A DNA stretch of 64,000 nt from Hymenopellis radicata (Eukaryota; Basidiomycota; Agaricomycetes; Agaricales; Physalacriaceae), in NCBI GenBank assembly GCA_015501595.1, contig JADNRX010000039.1, forward strand, positions 124,001-188,000. Direction: 5' to 3'. The notes beneath the pieces were generated by a model. That model was not told the origin of the DNA. It saw nothing but the letters and a program-made list of their open reading frames with translations, and did not search any database. Made by a program: the position numbers and the translations under genes. Shown here in pieces: positions 35,551-49,237 of the stretch (its first letter is position 1; each line of letters begins with the position of its first letter).

Positions 35551-35860
35551 CATGATTTTAACCACCGACAACGTGAAACGTCGCCGCACGTTATGGACGA
35601 CGACACGCTGAGCAGAGTTGGGTAGGAAGGCGGGCGATGCAGATGATCCGCGCACTCGAGGAGACCGTCCGAGAACAAGAATCAAGGTCAGCTCACGCTC
35701 GATATTCTGGAGGGCAGACGCCCACATGCTGGTCTTATTTGCACAGAGCAGGGTGTCGTTCGTGAGAAGGAGGTGTTGCGGGAGGACTCATGGTGCGCGA
35801 CACATTTCCTTGAAGACTGAGGAAGCCTATTGGGCATCTGGGGGTACTTATAGCATTGTC
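35551..35860 (+). pseudogene. Decayed LEGRRP-family gene, copy 2
   Basis: The sequence begins MILTTDN like the open copy and still contains the DNA for the AELGR/VEQSWVG region, the LTLDILEGRRP segment and EKEVLR, but these lie in different frames because of several small deletions (for example the LTADL codons are missing). The second LEGRRP is gone. It lies tail-to-tail with GMC copy C. Confidence 0.65.
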
Positions 35861-36312
35861 GCAGCGTGCGTGTTTTCGAGGGATTCTGAGGTCTCATGTT
35901 CAACACCAACCATTCGCACAATGCCTCGGAGTTACAATGACCTTTGTACCCGTACAGTATTATTCAAATCGAACTTTGCTCAGTACGACGTTATAACAAT
36001 ATTGTGAAGTCAGAAAGGTATCGGACTTCCTTCCGACTTGGGCACAGGGGAAGCGTATAGGACATTTGGGGTTGGCTACCAGGCGGATTTGTATGCTTCC
36101 TTGAAGATTGCGGAAGCGTATTGTACATCTGGGGGTACTGTAGCACTCTTGGTCTCATGTTCAGTCAATCCACATCCTTCAAGTCCGTTGAAGGTATTAA
36201 AAATGACGATGAAGGTCACATCGTACAGATTTAAAGGACGATAAGCAGTCTATTAGTATTATTGGTACCGTGCAGATAGTGATAGTAAATAGAAATAAAG
36301 ACGCAGGACCGT
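35861..36312. repeat. 3' repeat modules of the LEGRRP unit
   Basis: Two sub-copies of a module with CTTGAAGA(C/T)TG(A/C)GGAAGC and GGGCATCTGG-type sequence lie near 35810 and 36090, each similar to 49720-49760. TACAGTATTATTCAAAT near 35955 matches 50118. The unit downstream of the gene is therefore also repeated. Confidence 0.5.
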
Positions 36313-38694
36313 TTAATTTAAATACCAGACAGGAAGACCATGGGCTTCTTTGATTACATCGGCAGCGCGCTCTGCAACGATATATATCATTGCTTGAGGA
36401 TGGCCAGCCGGAATGATAGGCTGTCGGAAACGTCAGAAAAGTTTCAGTACACTGCAAGAAGCGACTTACGAATACGGAAGCGTCAACAATCCGAACGCCC
36501 GCGGCGTTCTTGAGCAACAGCTGCCCATCGGCGACACCCTCGCCCTCGGCGCTGCTCAGCCTGGCGGTGCAGAACGGGTGCTTGATGGTCGTAGCCCACA
36601 GCGACATGTACTCTTGAATGCCCTCGGGGGTCGTCGCGTTCACAGAGTCGATGAACGGGCCCGTGATGACATCGCTCCAGGCGCTCGCAGCGGTGAAGCG
36701 CTGCGCAGCCTGGACGCTCCCGATCATGGCCTGGACGTCGTAGTCGGTGCTGAGCATCCGAGGGTCGATATTCGGGTGCGCGAAGGGGTCGTTTGATGTG
36801 AGGGTTACTTCGCCGCCTTGAAAGAAAAAGTTAGGATGGTTTGGGGGAGGGGAGGGGAGGGGAGGGGGGACGTACGAGAGGTGGGTGTGACGACGACGTT
36901 TATCATGGAAAAGTAGGACCCGGAGGTGGGGATTTGTTGAGAGGTTGTGAAGAAGCCGTTCTGGGGAGATGAGTTAGTTGTGATGGAGGATATGGGGTGA
37001 GTACGTACAGCGAAGGCAAGCTCAAAGTGAGGAGCTCCTGGACCGCTGGTGGGATCGTCGAATTCGGCTAGGATCTCCGAGTCTTCAGGAAAACGGAAGA
37101 AACCCCTACAACGTATCAATAAACATGCACGCATCGCGTAGCGTGCAAGACGTACATATGGTTCGAAACTCCATTAGCGGCAAGTGGGCCGGACTTGTTC
37201 TGGTGGTACTCATCAAGCGCTGCATCTAAAGCAGGTCCTGGGCGGAAAAACGGGTCCAAGGTGTTATTGCTGTTGGTGTTCCACTGGATGGGAAGGAGAG
37301 GATGGTCGACGAGGTTTTTGCCCACTTCCGCAAGGTCCACGATGGAATCGATACCAACTTGAGCGAGCTCTTGGGCGGGACCGATACCGGAGAGTAGGAG
37401 GATCTGAGGTGTTCCGATGGCTCCGGCGGAGAGGATTATTTCGCTCTTGGCCGTGGCGGTGTATCGAGGAGCTGAAAAGAACTGAGCCGGACAATAAGGT
37501 TGGGAAATAGAGTGACTTACCAGAAGAGTTCCGTGCAAATTCGACTTGGGTAAAGAGTGGGAGGTCATCGTCGGAGGTGCCGGTTGGAATGATGCGAGTG
37601 ACTTGGGTGTTGTAAAGAAGGTCGAGATTGGAACGTTCCTTCAGTGCAGGCTCGAGGTAGGCTGTGGCGGAGCTGCTTCGTAATGGACCACCAATCGTGC
37701 CTAATTGACGTATATTAGCGATAAGTATGCGGAGATATGAGAGGACTTACTATGCATCCAAGAAACGCCCAACATGTTACCAGAGTTGTAATCAGGGTTA
37801 AAGGGGAATTCATCGCTTAGTTCCTGAGTCGTAGCGATGACAGTTTCATCGACATCAGCGGGCCAACCGTAGACACTTGTGAGTAGAGGCCCATCGGTGC
37901 CGTGGATGTCATGAATGTATTGATCGCTGTCGTCGTGTCCCTTGAAGGAAAGTTCAGCTAAGTAGTCCAGGAACACGGATAGAGCCACTTACGTCGTTGG
38001 GAGGAACGTGGCGTTCGTTCTAGTGATACCATCAGCAAGGTTGTCATATATAGATTATATTGAAAGAGTTACCTTCAGCGCATATGGGAAAAGATTGTCC
38101 CAATTCCAGCCATCGTCCCCGGCGATCTCAGCAAACTTGTCATAGTCGTCCGAAGACCCGCGAGTGTAGACCATGTAGTCTGTAAGGGAAACATTAGATC
38201 TTATGGAAGTGACAAAGCAGAAGCCGTACTTGTCGAACTACTTCCACCCAACACATATCCTCGCGGATAAGCGATGGTCTGGTTTTGAAGCGCCTCTTGG
38301 GCTTCGGTAGTGTAGTTCCAATCGAAGGTTGTGAACGGAGACGCGGTCGGGCCCAGGAAAGGAATTGTGATCAAGTCTGAGTCGAATCCGGTATTGCTAG
38401 TCAAAATCAATGAACATGGCTGTTTCAGTAATAGACAACAGAAAGTTACCTTCGACCCGCTTCGATGATCAGAACAGATGTCTTCTTGCTCTCAGCCAAT
38501 CGAGCCGCAATAACATTGCCTGCAGTCCCCGCTGCACTGGCGCATTAATACAGATGAATTGATAGAGACAAATAATCATCACCTCCTACGACAATGAAGT
38601 CGTATTCCTTATCAGCCGGAAGCTCGCTGGGATCGGTGTAAACCGCCGCGAGAGCAGCGTTTACAAGCGAGAACGCAACCAGAAGAGAGATCAT
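36313..38694 (-). CDS. GMC oxidoreductase, aryl-alcohol-oxidase-like, copy C
   Basis: Inverted duplicate of copy A, with the same exon plan and all motifs: signal peptide MISLLVAFSLVNAALA, VVGAGTAGN, GGSSSTNYMVYTRG, GAIGTPQILLLSGIGP, KHPFCTAR and PAGHPQA. It reads open after splicing and ends WYLN with a TAA in place of the TGA of copies A and B. Substitutions relative to A are mostly in third positions and introns, with a few changes such as PAQELAQVG for PAAELAQVG. It should be a functional secreted FAD-dependent alcohol oxidase. The region behind it is unrelated to copies A and B: the 150-aa gene is missing here. Confidence 0.87.
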
Positions 38695-39480
38695 GTCTGA
38701 GGAAGTAGTAGTAAACCAAACGATGGTGAAAAATCAACGACCACCCGCTGGTCCTTTTATACAGTCCCATTCCCATTCCACTCCTTCAAACCACGCCGCA
38801 AGGGTGCCGCATCAAACCCACAACGTCGCCCGAGAAATACACCCGGTTTGGGTCGAGGCGGTACTAGGCATGCGCGTCTCACGAATCCCGAGACGTAGTC
38901 GTACCTGGCATGAGAGCCTCGTTTGGAGTAATGGGATCACTCGGGATGACGATTTCAAGAAGGTGCCGGTGATGAGGCTGTGAACCAGAGCGCCATAGAC
39001 AGGGCCGCAAAGCACGGCGGGCTTGTTGACTGTTTGAACGATGCGGGAAGAGCCTGTGCTCGGGTGCGCAGGGGCCGCGGAGCACAGAGTAGACAGAGTT
39101 GGACATATGTCATTTCGTTGATCCTCAAGACTCAGAGAGTTCAGTCAATCCGGGGCTAGAGCCGCAAACAAAATGAGCCGACGTTTGTTAGAATGATGAT
39201 CTGCAGGAGAACCACTTAAGAAAAGCGATGTCGGGAGGAGGAGAGAATCCGAGTTTTTTTTAAACTGCACTGAGCATTGCGCATAGTCTGTCAGAAAACC
39301 ACAGGTCGCTGTTGAACGACTAAACCGCAGATAAAGGGTATTATTCGTGTTCAAGTCGAGCTGGCAGCGAAACGACGAAGCAGAGAGCGAAGAGTCGGGC
39401 CCTTGCGGTCGACCCACATTTGATGCCGACCGCGGTATGGCCGGAGCAAGAGATCGGAGTTAGGACTTTACCGAAGCCTC
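38695..39480 (-). repeat. Duplicated 5' region of GMC copy C, truncated by an APH fragment
   Basis: Matches 6488-7400 on the other strand, with the TATA box at 38754-38761. At about 39481 the homology to the upstream region stops and APH coding sequence begins. Confidence 0.75.
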
Positions 39481-40600
39481 CATGGATTGTCGCAACTCGG
39501 CTAGGCGAACTGCTAATAGTGCTATCGGTGGATGTGTGCATCCAAACTTGTCGTAAAGTGATACACGATAGTCGTTGGACGCGCTCAGACTGGGGAACGG
39601 GCCCAGAGGTTCGCGTTTCCACGACAGGCAAGGCTCACAGAACGGTCCTCCGTTCGCTGCACCAATCCAACCTGCCTGCCCCAGTGTCTCGGGCGGTGGT
39701 ATGAGGCGCAGTTGCTCTAGATAGCTCGCAAGTGTGCGGGAAACATGACAGCACTGCTCCTCTGTGAGAGTTGTAAAGAATGCGCGCCGCAGGTTCTTGC
39801 CCTCGATGAACTCCATGACAAGGAAGCCCTTTTCCCCTTCAAACCAGATGTCGTAGATACGTGGTATAGGAATCGTCGTCTGAGAAGCTACAAGGTGCAT
39901 GGCATCCGCCTCAGCACGTATCTGCCAGGCGGGACCGGTCTTAAGCACGGTAGAGCATGCCACGAGTCTAAACCCGGGTCTGGCGGGTCGAGTTTGCGCG
40001 AGTTTGCATATCTGAAGTCTGGACTTGCGACTTGTCTCAAACTCGCGAGTCGCGGGTCTAAAACTCGCGAGTTTGCGAGTTTTTGACGAGTTTTGAGCTA
40101 TAACCCACTCATATCCCCTTCAACTGAGGTCAAACTAGTGCAAACATCATCTCTACAGCCTATTGCAACTGGGTTGGATCATATTTATATGTATAACACA
40201 GTTTATATGCATAATATTATATCTTAACTGACTACCGGAACCTGCGCAAGTACTTGCAGAATCCTCCAACCTCAAACCTGCGACTTGCGCGAACCTGGGT
40301 CGCGAGTCGCGAGTCGCAGGTTACCTGCGAGTTACCTGCGCTAGCCGAAACTCGTGGCATGCTCTAAAGCACGGTACCGTCTGAGAGACGACAAACGGAG
40401 CCTCCGCCTTTGTAGACGGGCGGGTATATGGTTTTGGCACGCTGGATTGCAACCAGAAACGGCGGTACTGATTCGTGAAACTGGATATCATCCAACGAAG
40501 TAACTTCAAGATCATGAGCGCTGGATGGGTGAAGTTCAAGTTGAGCCAGACCCGGGTCAGGTGTCTGCAGAGATGTTGGCGCCCGGAGATAAGGCAAGCA
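39481..40600 (-). pseudogene. APH-like kinase, copy C: truncated at the 3' end and interrupted by a MITE
   Basis: The 5' part (40597-40367) encodes SLDDIQFHESVPPFLVAIQ and YKGGGSVCRLSDGTVL. After the 416-bp insertion at 39951-40366 the frame resumes with KTGPAWQIRAEADAMHL and runs to RLAELRQSM, where it fuses to GMC promoter DNA. The catalytic loop (HADLHSDN in copy A) and the metal-binding DWG are absent, so no active kinase can be made. The interval before the insertion keeps the family frame that copy A has lost. Confidence 0.85.
39951..40366. mobile_element. hAT-type non-autonomous element (MITE), 416 bp
   Basis: Perfect 17-bp terminal inverted repeats TAGAGCATGCCACGAGT, flanked by an 8-bp direct duplication AAGCACGG (39943-39950 and 40367-40374). 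The paralogous uninterrupted site in copy A has this octamer once (11517-11524, other strand). TIR start TAGAG and an 8-bp target duplication are hallmarks of the hAT superfamily. The interior has no ORF; it carries many GCGAGT/ACTCGC motifs near both ends, as in subterminal transposase-binding arrays. Confidence 0.92.
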
Positions 40601-41227
40601 CTATGCTCTGTTATGAGTGCACCTGATGTCAGTATAAGAGAAATAGTGCACATTCACATTGCTAGGCAAAGGTGTGTTTGTAAATGAAAGTGACCAACCA
40701 GACCAAAAGATTTCCCATTCACAGCACAAAGTACTCCAGCCCACATCCCAAAGTAGATGCGTCCAGAACACCTCAGCCGGAAAGGTTGACAAAGTAAGCC
40801 CCCATGAATCCTCCAGTTAATAATCTCTGCAGTAACAGAGGAAGAACTGACCCAAGATATGCACACAGATGTCAAACTTTCTCAGTCTTCAGGAAAGATC
40901 GAGTGGGTATCAATGTAAAGTGTGTCCGAAAGTGCGTGATAGAGACAGGAAAGGAGCTATTTAGCAGTCCTTATAGGTCGCGAAGAGGGGGCCAGAGTTC
41001 AAACAATGGCATTGTGATTCTGAGCGTTTGTCTCAGTCGGATATCGTAAGATGGCAGAATTAACAAATACACTGAGGAGCAGACCATGGAGGTGCATGAG
41101 AGGCCGTGCATTCATATCGGTGCTTTTGCAGTGTGAACATGATGATGGTGGTTGACAAGAAAGACGCGTTCGTGATGTGACCAGTCACAGACGTAATTGT
41201 CTTTTCCCCTCCTCGCTGTTGGCGACG
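40601..41227. other. Intergenic with an orphan LEGRRP-family promoter
   Basis: Bases 41030-40914 (minus strand) contain CTTCGCGACCTATAAGGAC, the TAGCTCCTTTCC box and CTCTATCACGCAC, matching the promoters at 381-500 and 49131-49237, but no LEGRRP coding sequence follows. The remainder shows no gene. Confidence 0.6.
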
Positions 41228-43686
41228 ATGACGACCTACAAAGATTACGCGGACGCATTCCTCTGTTTCCAAAATGACCCGGAGCTCGAGGAGGTCCTGG
41301 ACCCATATTCGGGCTTTGCTCCAAAATTGAAGGAAATATGCCTCCAGTCGAAGGAGGACACGGACGACGCTGACGAGCAGCTGCTGTACACTATGGAGGC
41401 GAATACGTGGTCGCTGTTGCAGGCAGTGATCCCGGCGAGAAAAACGCTACCAGCAGCAACCACAAGAGCACGTTCATTGCACCCGTACACGCCACCGTCG
41501 ACGCTATCACAGAGCATAATAAATGCGTCGCCTTTCCTCAACGAGCTCATCGTCCTGCGCGAGTGGCTCCAGGAATCTGCGCCAGATCCGACGTTTCCCG
41601 AGGCTACCACATCGTATTGGAACTTCACGAAACATCGCATTAACCAAGCAGCGCGTTCGGCGGGAGAGGCTCGGACAGGTCTGGTCAAAGAGATGGACCC
41701 AGACGCGGTGACCAGAGGACAGCTAGCACCGGAGGATATGGTGAGTACTCCAAGAACATAACCCCGGTTATTCATCTGTTTTCAGGAATTCGAAAAGCAC
41801 TTCTGTCAATGTCTCTATACCTTCATTCGTGCTGGAAAGTTCGAGGACGCATACCATCTCTGCCACAGGACGCAGCAGCCGTGGCGGGCAGCCTCCATAC
41901 GTGGTTCCAAAATCTTCAGCTGGCAGACATTGTCAACAGAGGAAACCGACAAGGGTGACGCCGACGGCGAGGACGACATGCTACCATGGCGCGGCACGCG
42001 TAAACGCAACCTCTGGAAATCTTCCTGTATTCGTGCAGCTTTAAATCAGTCTCTTCCCAACCACGATCGAATACTCTTCGCTGCCCTCGCGCCTTCCAAC
42101 CAATCATCCAACATTCTGCGAAGCGCGTGTCGTACATTCCATGACCACCTATGGGCCGCCTTAAGTGTCACTTGCGAAGAAAAAATATCCATGGAGCTGG
42201 CAAAGATCCCCTCATTCTGGGAGGGAACCATTGACCGCCCTGTACCATGGCTCACGGAGGAGGAGCAGGATGCAGAGGACGACGAATGGACTGCCGAACA
42301 GCAGACTGCATTGCAAGGGCTTGAGAACATCCGCGTCGAAGAGGGCCCAAAGTCTGATCATCCTTTCCATCATACCCAGATCCGTGTCATGCTTGACCAA
42401 ACAGCGTCCGTCTTCGATACCTTTGCTCTCGGTCTCACACGCGGCCTGTACCCTCAAGAAGTACTCCCCCCATACATCCGCTTCTTCACCCATTTAGCCC
42501 TTTACTATAAGATGATATCCTTACCCGTACCCCCGGACTCTGTACAGGTCATCTTGGAAGCATATTTGTCCGTGCTCGAGTCGACAGGCCATAACGAACT
42601 TATTGCACTCTACGCTGCCGCTCTAGGCGACAACGCGATAACTCGTTATGCTGCATTCCTCGTCCATTCAGGTATCCAGTCCAATCTGGCGGACCGTAGA
42701 GGCGCTTTGAACCAAGCCCGACAGCACGGTTTAGATGTCGATCGCGTGGCGCTGTCTGCGGCTGAGCAGACATTGGTGCAAGCTTTCGACATGCTACCTC
42801 CCCCAGCGGGGAACTTCCGACATTTGGACTTCCACAACCTCCAACAGATGCTCAGACGCTTCTCTTGCGCTCTATTGAATGGACCACATTCAACGAAGCG
42901 ACATACGAGAGCGCGTTGGAACAGGCTAATGTCATTTTCCGTTACTTCCTAGGTGCGCTGTTCTCATCTCGTTCTTCTTAACACTCTACTTATACTCCAC
43001 AGCGATGGGCTTACCTTCACATGGACAAACTCTGCTTGCGGTTCTTCCGCTGGACCTTGTCCGGATGGCTGATACGGAGCATGTCCACTATCGTCAATTC
43101 TTCTCCTTGTGGCAGCTCCTCGACACCGCAACCACAGAGCTGTCAAAACTGCAACGGCATGCAAAGGAAGCCATATCTGCATACCATGTAAGTATATAAC
43201 GTCTGAAATTGTTGTGCCATACTGAACATTTCGACAGGAAGTCCTTGCAGATACACGTACGGTGGCCCTCAAACTTCTCACGTCTGATTGGATGATACCT
43301 GAAGGTGAAGTGAAACGTAGGTGTTACTTAATCCCTCTGTTATGCTCTTCCTGACGGTGCTTGCAGCTGAAGTTGGCATGGACATGGCCCGCATACGCAA
43401 AATCTATATACCGGAGGTGGTAATCCGCCTACACGCTCTACTGTATGCCTCGAGAGCATTCGTGCAAGAGTATGACCTCCTGTTTCTTGCCTTTCGACAC
43501 TTACTGATGTCTCACTGCAGAGCTCTTCCAGCTCTTCTTGAATTGACGAACACTATTGCTGATTCTCGCTATCGTTTATATGATGACTTTGGCGACAGAC
43601 TGCCTACCTATCTCAATCTTGTACGGCAAGCTGTCCTTGCGACACTGGAGAACGGCGGAGCCGATCCTTTCCGGATGCTTGCCTAA
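41228..43686 (+). CDS. NUP84: Nucleoporin NUP84/NUP107 of the nuclear-pore Y complex (one apparent frameshift)
   Basis: Structural helical protein of the outer-ring scaffold. Diagnostic segments are FEKHFCQCLYTFIRAGKFED, AYHLCHRTQQPWRAASIRG, the acidic DGEDDMLPWRGTRKRNLWK and late helices ALPALLELTNTIADSRYRLY to the end MLA. About five introns lie in the gene, including a 51-base one near 43472 that keeps the frame if retained. The frame breaks at about 42877, where one more G gives LEWTTFNEATYESALEQAN, the expected continuation. I chose the ATG at 41228 because the upstream ATG at 41177 adds no conserved sequence. Confidence 0.9.
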
Positions 43687-43723
43687 CATCTATCACATTT
43701 TCTGTAGAAGAACATGTACATTG

Positions 43724-43853
43724 AGTACACTACAAGTATGGTCAGTAAATATGGTGTAAGTAAGTAAGAAGAATCATAAGAGCTCACCCTCAGACATTGT
43801 GGTAACACATGAAGAATGGCTGAGGGTGGCAATCTAGAATAACAACAGAAACC
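43724..43853. repeat. Direct repeat of about 130 bp, copy 1
   Basis: AGTACACTACAAGTAT, ATCATAAGAGCTCACC, GTGGTAACACA and ACAGAAACC-like blocks recur in the same order at 44241-44370. About 80% similar by eye. Confidence 0.6.
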
Positions 43854-44240
43854 AGACCAGAGTCCAGAGTCCATCCCCTCCTGAGTGTCTGACCTCCGCG
43901 GCCCACCTAGTGTATTGAGCAGTCCCGCCTCTGTGGTTGCACTGTCTGGCCTTCATCCCTATCACCCCCTTCAAAAAAAATTATTCCAGCATCCTGAAAT
44001 GTCCATCCAGAACCAGCACCCTGACTGTCCCAGACGTGTCCACAAGCCTGCCTGGGCCGCCACATACACCTTCTTCCCAGCCGTAATCTCTATGTCGGAC
44101 CTCACACCTGACCATGTCCCTTGAACTCTGCCGAAGTTCCTTCCAGACATCAGAGTGTCCTATCCGTAAAACGATGAGTCTTGTGAAGTGCGCTTGCCCC
44201 AAGCCCGGGCACAGGTCCGCCTCAATGTCGCCTATACAGT
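43854..44240. other. Intergenic between two direct repeats
   Basis: No gene seen; contains an A-run at about 43973. Confidence 0.4.
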
Positions 44241-44370
44241 AAGTACACTACAAGTATTGTCAGTAGATGCTAAGGCGTAAGTAAGAAATCATAAGAGCTC
44301 ACCGGCACCCTCAGACGTCGTGGTAACACACGAAGAACGACTGGTGAATAACAAGAAACCGGCACGCAAT
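44241..44370. repeat. Direct repeat of about 130 bp, copy 2
   Basis: Second copy of the 43724-43853 repeat, in the same orientation; no coding content. Possibly a solo end of a mobile element. Confidence 0.6.
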
Positions 44371-44496
44371 GACGAACATGTACGCGCCACCCAGTTCTTT
44401 CCTTAACAACGTTTTCTATTGATCTCATTGTATTGTTCAAGCTTTCTACATTTGTATACACTGTTCTGCTATCGTACAGGCGCGTTGGAAGATCAA

Positions 44497-45817
44497 TCAG
44501 ACCGCAATCTTGGTATGCTCGGTGCCCCGACTCGCAAGATAATCATCGACGGTCTACAAACAGAAGAGGTAAGCTTGGCGCACAACGGAGCATCAGGTAG
44601 TCTCACCTTCTGGTTGCTCACTCTCCACTTTGACTGGCGCCTCATGAACCACTCTAAAGCCGTAGCTCCGCTGTCGAGGTCTTTACCGGGACTGGCAGCG
44701 ATGATAGAGCTTTGAGCGGACAGGGCCTTGAGAGGCACTGAATTTCCTGGGCGTGTGAAGAACACCAAAGACCATCGTTCGTACTTCGACTGTTCCTTTG
44801 GGGGTGGAAGTACCCGGTGTGTACTTGATTGTAGGATTCCGCCGCTGAGTATGTTCAGCGCATCACCCACGTTACAAATAACATGTCCCGGCAAAGGCTA
44901 GAAGACAAGTCAGCCGAGTTGCAGAAACATCCACGAGGGGACGTGCCTTCACGTATTTCCAGTGTTCTTCGCCAGGTAGCAAGACTTGTAGACCGCCCAG
45001 CTTATTTGCCAGGAAGGACTTGAGTGACTCACTATCAGCGGGATACCTAACAGGGGAGGGTTACAAGCTTACCAAGGAGCCAAAGTCGGTATGGCTGCCC
45101 ACTGCTATGCTGTCGGCGTCTTTGGACGGAGGCACTTTGATAACTCGGGCTTCGGAGACGCTGTGTTCTCCAGAAGAATGGAAGCTTTCGAGCGTGCCCG
45201 AGGGGAGCCCAAGCTTGTCGTTGAAGATGCCGAGGATGGTGCTGTTGGCCTCCATGCACGCGGTCACGAATGGCTTTACCGCACTTTGCATGCGTGCATT
45301 GACAGGCTCGGGATACGGCACATGAGCGACGGCGGGATAGCTGAGGGTATCGTCCTTTGATATGTTGATCATCTCACAGTTGTCTTTCGAGCCCTTCAAG
45401 TCGACGGTTGTTGCACCGAGGGCTTTGTAGCTACACGTAAAATGAAAGAGTGAGCGTTTGTACTATGACGAGTTAACTGGACTGAAACGAACCCGAAGGA
45501 ACCGCCCGAGTTTCCTTGCCAGAACTTCATCTTGTCCTCGTAAGGAAGACGCATGGTGTCTCCCCCGAGCTCGAACATGGGCTCGATGAGATGCTCTGCG
45601 CCGTGGTTCTTCATGCTATCGGTGACACCGTAAGTATATTATTCTTGGCACTGGAGAGATGGACCAGGACTTACTACCAGAAACCTTGCTTGGTGGCGGC
45701 GTCCCACAAAGTGTTGATCTCGTTCTTGTCGCCGCTCTGCAGAAGACCATAGTCCACGACGGTTAGGCTAACAGTGGGGACATCGTCGGGGAAGGGGGGA
45801 AGCGTTTGTTCGGCCAT
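44497..45817 (-). CDS. 2-oxoglutarate/Fe(II)-dependent oxygenase (isopenicillin-N-synthase-like)
   Basis: Enzymes of this family hydroxylate, desaturate or cyclise small molecules. The N-terminal part (VPTVSLTVVDYGLLQSGD, then LWDAATKQGFW) is a DIOX_N-type domain. The core shows the metal triad GSHTDFGSLV (HxD) and SSTHRVL (distal His), and YERWSLVFF with the RxS that binds 2-oxoglutarate. The last exon splices to TVDDYLASRGTEHTKIAV. About four short introns. ATG at 45817 (MAEQTLPPFPDD) is preferred; an upstream in-frame stretch reaches 45973. It is divergent from the halogenase across an 844-base gap, which suggests shared control. Confidence 0.88.
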
Positions 45818-46661
45818 AGTAGACGTCAGTGTGAGAGGTGTGGTTCTTGGGAGGGAGAGCGGATATTTGTGAAAAACAGGTCCAGATGGAGTTTCTCTAA
45901 TGCCATCGGTCTCCCGGCGGTCATCTGCTAAGTAGAATGGGACTGGCGTTGGTTGTCCGACATCAATGAACACGATTATTCTGATCCATTCGAGTCTTTC
46001 AAGTTATCAATGATTCTATCAGTCAGTATTGATTGTTTATCAGACATCTCTGATTTCGAACAGAACCATGTCGGAACAGCGTGTCAATCTCGTCTCGTCG
46101 AAGTTGGCGAAGAGTTTGTGTTCAGGTTCAGGGTCGTCAAAGTAATATATAATTATATAATATATTGATCAATTGCCACAAGCGGGCGTTTTTCGTTTCT
46201 TCTCACCACCATTACCTTCCAAAAGCTTTCGTTCGGCACTTACTCTGAGTCCCAAGAAGACAGTCCGCTGCACGTAACTGGACGTCTAGATCTCGCTTTC
46301 CATACGGCATACCGCTGCTAAACCATCACCATCTCCGCACGCCTCCTCCAAGACCAAATACATGTGTCTGATGTGATGAACTTGTACAAATCCCACTGGT
46401 GCACGTTGATGCGAAGAGGCAGGATCTAACGCTGCCTTTGAATTTCAGTATGGGACACCACATGTTCCTCGTATCGGGCGGTCTGAATCAGAAAGGACTG
46501 TGATGAAAGTGCATCATTCTATGGAATGATTGCTCCCCATTCGCCGACGTAGGTTTGCGCATGACTTGGACCCTACTGGGAGCAAGCTTTGCGGGACGTC
46601 TTATATATAAGATCTGACATCCCAGGCCCCATCTTCCTTTGTGCCGCCCCGCAGAATTTTC
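45818..46661. promoter_or_regulatory. Divergent promoter region between the oxygenase and the halogenase
   Basis: Contains TTATATATAA at 46601-46610, 52 bases before the halogenase ATG, and a run of AT-rich DNA near 46145-46165. No gene in between. Confidence 0.55.
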
Positions 46662-48715
<2,054 letters not shown>

Positions 48716-49130
48716 TTGAAAAGTAGAGGACTTGTATGTATTGTATCTCGTATTGTATGTATTGAATCTGCTCTGTAGAGAACTGGCTCTTTCCTGACCG
48801 TACGCAAGTCTTATTTGACTTGAGTACCCTGTGTCCTAAACTATCTGTGTTGTCGGTTCCGTCAGCTTTTGACCTGTCGCTGCAAGGATCATGGGTCGAG
48901 CTCAAGTCGAGCTCCGGGCCATTTTGGAATCCTGAGAGCTTTTACGGTTACGTCACGAATGCCACTTTGCTCTTCAACCACTATCAAGACAGCTGGAGCC
49001 ACGGGTCCCCAAGACTGCCATGATCTTCTTGTGCGAACTATCTATTGCCTTAACCTTTTGCTTTGTTGCTTGTCTCGACGGTTTGCTGAGCGACTGGAAC
49101 CGAAACATCACTGGCAACTTGGATGATCGC
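48716..49130. repeat. Far-upstream part of the LEGRRP unit, copy 3
   Basis: From about 48960 it resembles 35300-35455 with indels. The beginning is the halogenase 3' region. Confidence 0.5.
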
Positions 49131-49237
49131 TCTGAGAATGTGGCCCCTCTTCGCGGCCTATAAGTACTGCTGAATAGCTCCTTTCCCTTCATTTTCTCTC
49201 TCTATCAACTACTCTCACATCCACTCTTCACATCAAC
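49131..49237 (+). promoter_or_regulatory. LEGRRP-family promoter block, copy 3 (reference copy)
   Basis: Order of elements: GAATGTGGCCCCTCTTCGCG, GGCCTATAAG (TATA-like, about 80 bases before the ATG), GAATAGCTCCTTTCCC, and a pyrimidine-rich leader with CTCACATCCACTCTTCACATC. Confidence 0.65.

Noticed and set aside
38812..39106. ORFs in the GMC upstream region as a further gene
   Set aside because: Frames differ between copies A, B and C because of indels, so the region evolves as non-coding DNA.
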